From positions 1 through 64,000 of the forward strand of contig JBMNIG010000011.1 in NCBI GenBank assembly GCA_050950785.1: a DNA stretch of 64,000 bases, written 5' to 3'. The notes under the pieces are model-generated. The model made no database searches. It was given only the letters and a program-made list of their open reading frames with translations, and had not been told where the DNA came from. The translations under genes and the position numbers were made by a program. Positions 62,345 through 64,000 of this stretch are shown here, piece after piece; positions within the stretch are counted from its first letter, which is position 1; every line of letters starts with the position of its first letter. This stretch comes from JAAYOS01 sp050950785 (GTDB lineage: Bacteria > Bacillota > Clostridia > Oscillospirales > JAAYOS01).

Positions 62345-62384
62345 GAGACCGAAGTTAGCTTGTGCATCTTCGGTCTCCGGTTTT
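62345..62384. terminator. Bidirectional terminator
   Basis: A perfect 10-bp stem, GAGACCGAAG with CTTCGGTCTC. On the minus strand TCTTTTCTTATT follows and on the plus strand CGGTTTTC. It serves the ABC exporter and the convergent SLH gene. Confidence 0.85.
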
Positions 62385-62463
62385 CAGTTTTGATCTTTAG
62401 TCGGTCTTATCTCTAGCTTTTAATCTTTGGTTTTAAGCACCCGGTATTATCCATTTCAACAAG

Positions 62464-64000
62464 TTACCTCGACATAAAGTTGTAGAGCATCAGAGCTGCT
62501 TCAACACGTGTTATGGTTGAATAGGGGTTTGCGTTGCCCTTACTGTCTCCACGGATCACTCCAAGGCCTTGAGCTATTGCAAAATACCCAAAGTCAGCTT
62601 CCTTGATTGAGGATGCATCGCTGAAATTGCATTTGTAAATGCCTTTGAGATCGGCTGTTTTGTCATAGCCGGACATTCGAAGTATTGCCCGTAGGACCTC
62701 GGCGCGAGTCATAAGTTTCTTTGAATCTTTCTCATCTTTTCTGATGATATTGCGAGAGTATGCCGCATTATAGACTTCGTTGATCTGTTCATCCGTCAAA
62801 CCATCGGTGTCGATGCGATATCCGTCGGCACTCAGGAACAGTAGAACCATATCTAGTTGTGTGAGCTTTTCCGATGGTTTGAAGCTTTTGCCCGGATATC
62901 CAACGCCATGCTCAGCAAGTTTGAGGATTTGCTTTTCGGCGTAGTGGCCGGCGATATCATCATATTCGAAGGACTTTGTGGTTTGTCTGTAATCCATCGA
63001 AATTACTTCGCCGGTTTTGGCGTCCACACCAATGATATATTTATCTGTTACGTTCGTATAGCCAAGGATCAGCTCGTATATGTAGGAGTATCCAAGTTCA
63101 GCGTAACGAATCAAGTCCGGATGTGAGGGATCGACCTGAACCGGTAGTGCTACATATGAAAGCTTTGTTTCATGAGCCTTGGCATATGCAGCACAGGCAG
63201 TGTCGTTGCTTATTATTCCGTCGGCTAAATCAAAAACCACGTTTTCGTTCCAGTTTTTATAAAAGCTGTCGATTGTTCCTGTTTCTGCGTTAACTGATAT
63301 GTGTAGGGAGTTTGTGGGGAAGAAGTAGCCGTTTTCCTTTTGTGAGAAGACATAAGATTCGGATGGATAGTATCTGTAATAGAGTTCCGGGTAGGGGATT
63401 GCATATCCGGTATCTTCATATAGATCTGTCTTCACAAAGTGCTGATTGAAATACTTTTGAAGGAAGGCTTCCGCCTTTTTCTGTAAAGCATCTCTGTCGC
63501 GTTCGATTTTGGAATAGTCCCCGCCACCGTAGGAGGTGCTAAGGCTTACTATATCACCTGATTTGGCATCCAAGGTAAGCCTTTTGTAAGAATAAGAGAC
63601 ATTTCTATCATCGGAGTCTTCGGAGGGAACAACTCTTTTGTAGTATGTGAGGTATGCGAAGACTTCATCCGTATCTGTGTTAAGGTAGTAGTTGACTTCG
63701 TTGAGGACATAGTCTGAATCAATCCCGAATTCAGTAATTTGCTTTGCTTTTGAGTCGAGTTCTTCGCGGTTGAGAACTCCTTCGAGTTTGGAAATTCCCA
63801 TAAGCTCAGTTTCGGTCAATGATTTCTGGGCAGTTGCGTCGTTCTCGGCGACGGCCATGTCGGCACCTGCACCGGCAAGACCTCCGTCCCTTGTAATATC
63901 TTCAAGTAATTCCGTAATATTTATCAGTTCTCCGGTTTTGGCATTTACAACATAGTTGCCGGTTGAAATGGGTAGATACCTTAAAACGGCTTTTACTGGT
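62464..64000 (-). CDS. YcdB/PepSY-repeat protein with C-terminal SLH domains (5' end cut by window)
   Basis: The frame is open from the right window edge to TAA at 62464, 511 codons; an internal ATG at 63858 is not the start. The N-terminal part has repeats of the YcdB/PepSY kind: GNYVVNAKTGELINI, LTLDAKSGDIVSLS, ISVNAETGTIDSFY, IIGVDAKTGEVISM. The last ~170 residues contain S-layer homology motifs (FEYDDIAGHYAEKQILKLAEHG, LMTRAEVLRAILRM, ANPYSTITRVEAALMLYNFM). It should be exported and held on the cell wall. The signal peptide lies outside the window. Confidence 0.88.
   Translation of the reverse strand, partial: PVKAVLRYLPISTGNYVVNAKTGELINITELLEDITRDGGLAGAGADMAVAENDATAQKSLTETELMGISKLEGVLNREELDSKAKQITEFGIDSDYVLNEVNYYLNTDTDEVFAYLTYYKRVVPSEDSDDRNVSYSYKRLTLDAKSGDIVSLSTSYGGGDYSKIERDRDALQKKAEAFLQKYFNQHFVKTDLYEDTGYAIPYPELYYRYYPSESYVFSQKENGYFFPTNSLHISVNAETGTIDSFYKNWNENVVFDLADGIISNDTACAAYAKAHETKLSYVALPVQVDPSHPDLIRYAELGYSYIYELILGYTNVTDKYIIGVDAKTGEVISMDYRQTTKSFEYDDIAGHYAEKQILKLAEHGVGYPGKSFKPSEKLTQLDMVLLFLSADGYRIDTDGLTDEQINEVYNAAYSRNIIRKDEKDSKKLMTRAEVLRAILRMSGYDKTADLKGIYKCNFSDASSIKEADFGYFAIAQGLGVIRGDSKGNANPYSTITRVEAALMLYNFMSR

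Overview
The window looks like a chromosomal segment of an anaerobic Gram-positive bacterium of the class Clostridia, possibly an Oscillospirales/Ruminococcaceae-type lineage. The class-level call rests on the 16S rRNA text, strong GGAGG ribosome binding sites matching the 16S CCTCC tail, frequent TTG/GTG starts, and the gene content: [FeFe] hydrogenases, a long RelA/SpoT, AlaX, QueT and SLH proteins. Finer placement is a guess.

Layout. 1-5.2 kb: a truncated fused ABC transporter with its MarR regulator, then a PH-like membrane protein, a stand-alone effector-binding protein, a 42-residue zinc ribbon and a methyltransferase. 5.8-12.8 kb: a complete rRNA operon with three tandem promoters, ordered 16S - tRNA-Ala - tRNA-Ile - 23S - tRNA-Lys - tRNA-Glu - 5S - tRNA-Asn - tRNA-Met. 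The 23S gene carries two structured insertions. One contains three tandem 41-bp repeats, each able to fold into two hairpins. 13-25 kb: NYN-LOTUS protein, phosphoesterase, RecJ, RelA/SpoT, phosphohexomutase, LRR protein, diaminopimelate decarboxylase and Smr protein. 25.2-25.7 kb: five tRNAs (Gly, Arg, His, Gln, Lys). 26-41 kb: transporters, AlaX, a PiT/DUF47 phosphate pair, an MNT/HEPN pair, IMP dehydrogenase, a ParB-like/BMP fusion, a UDP-sugar dehydrogenase, a diguanylate cyclase and serC-serA.

41.4-55.9 kb is the most interesting part. A sensor-like set (DRTGG, anti-sigma-type ATPase, divergent hydrogenase homologue, second DRTGG, PHP phosphoesterase) precedes a trimeric electron-bifurcating-type hydrogenase (NuoE-like, histidine-kinase-type ATPase, 2Fe-2S protein, NuoF-like, HydA). 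A second hydrogenase set follows. In it the NuoF-like subunit is fused to a GltD/NfnB-type NADPH:ferredoxin oxidoreductase, next to a HydA with a C-terminal extension. Together the two sets would link H2, ferredoxin, NADH and probably NADPH pools. The sensor-like proteins are plausible regulators of this redox traffic.

56-64 kb: an XRE regulator divergent from a SLOG-family protein, QueT, GalU, the rpsF-ssb-rpsR operon, an Asn/Arg/Gln-rich micro-protein, an ABC-2 exporter and a truncated YcdB/PepSY-SLH cell-wall protein. No CRISPR array, insertion sequence or prophage was seen.
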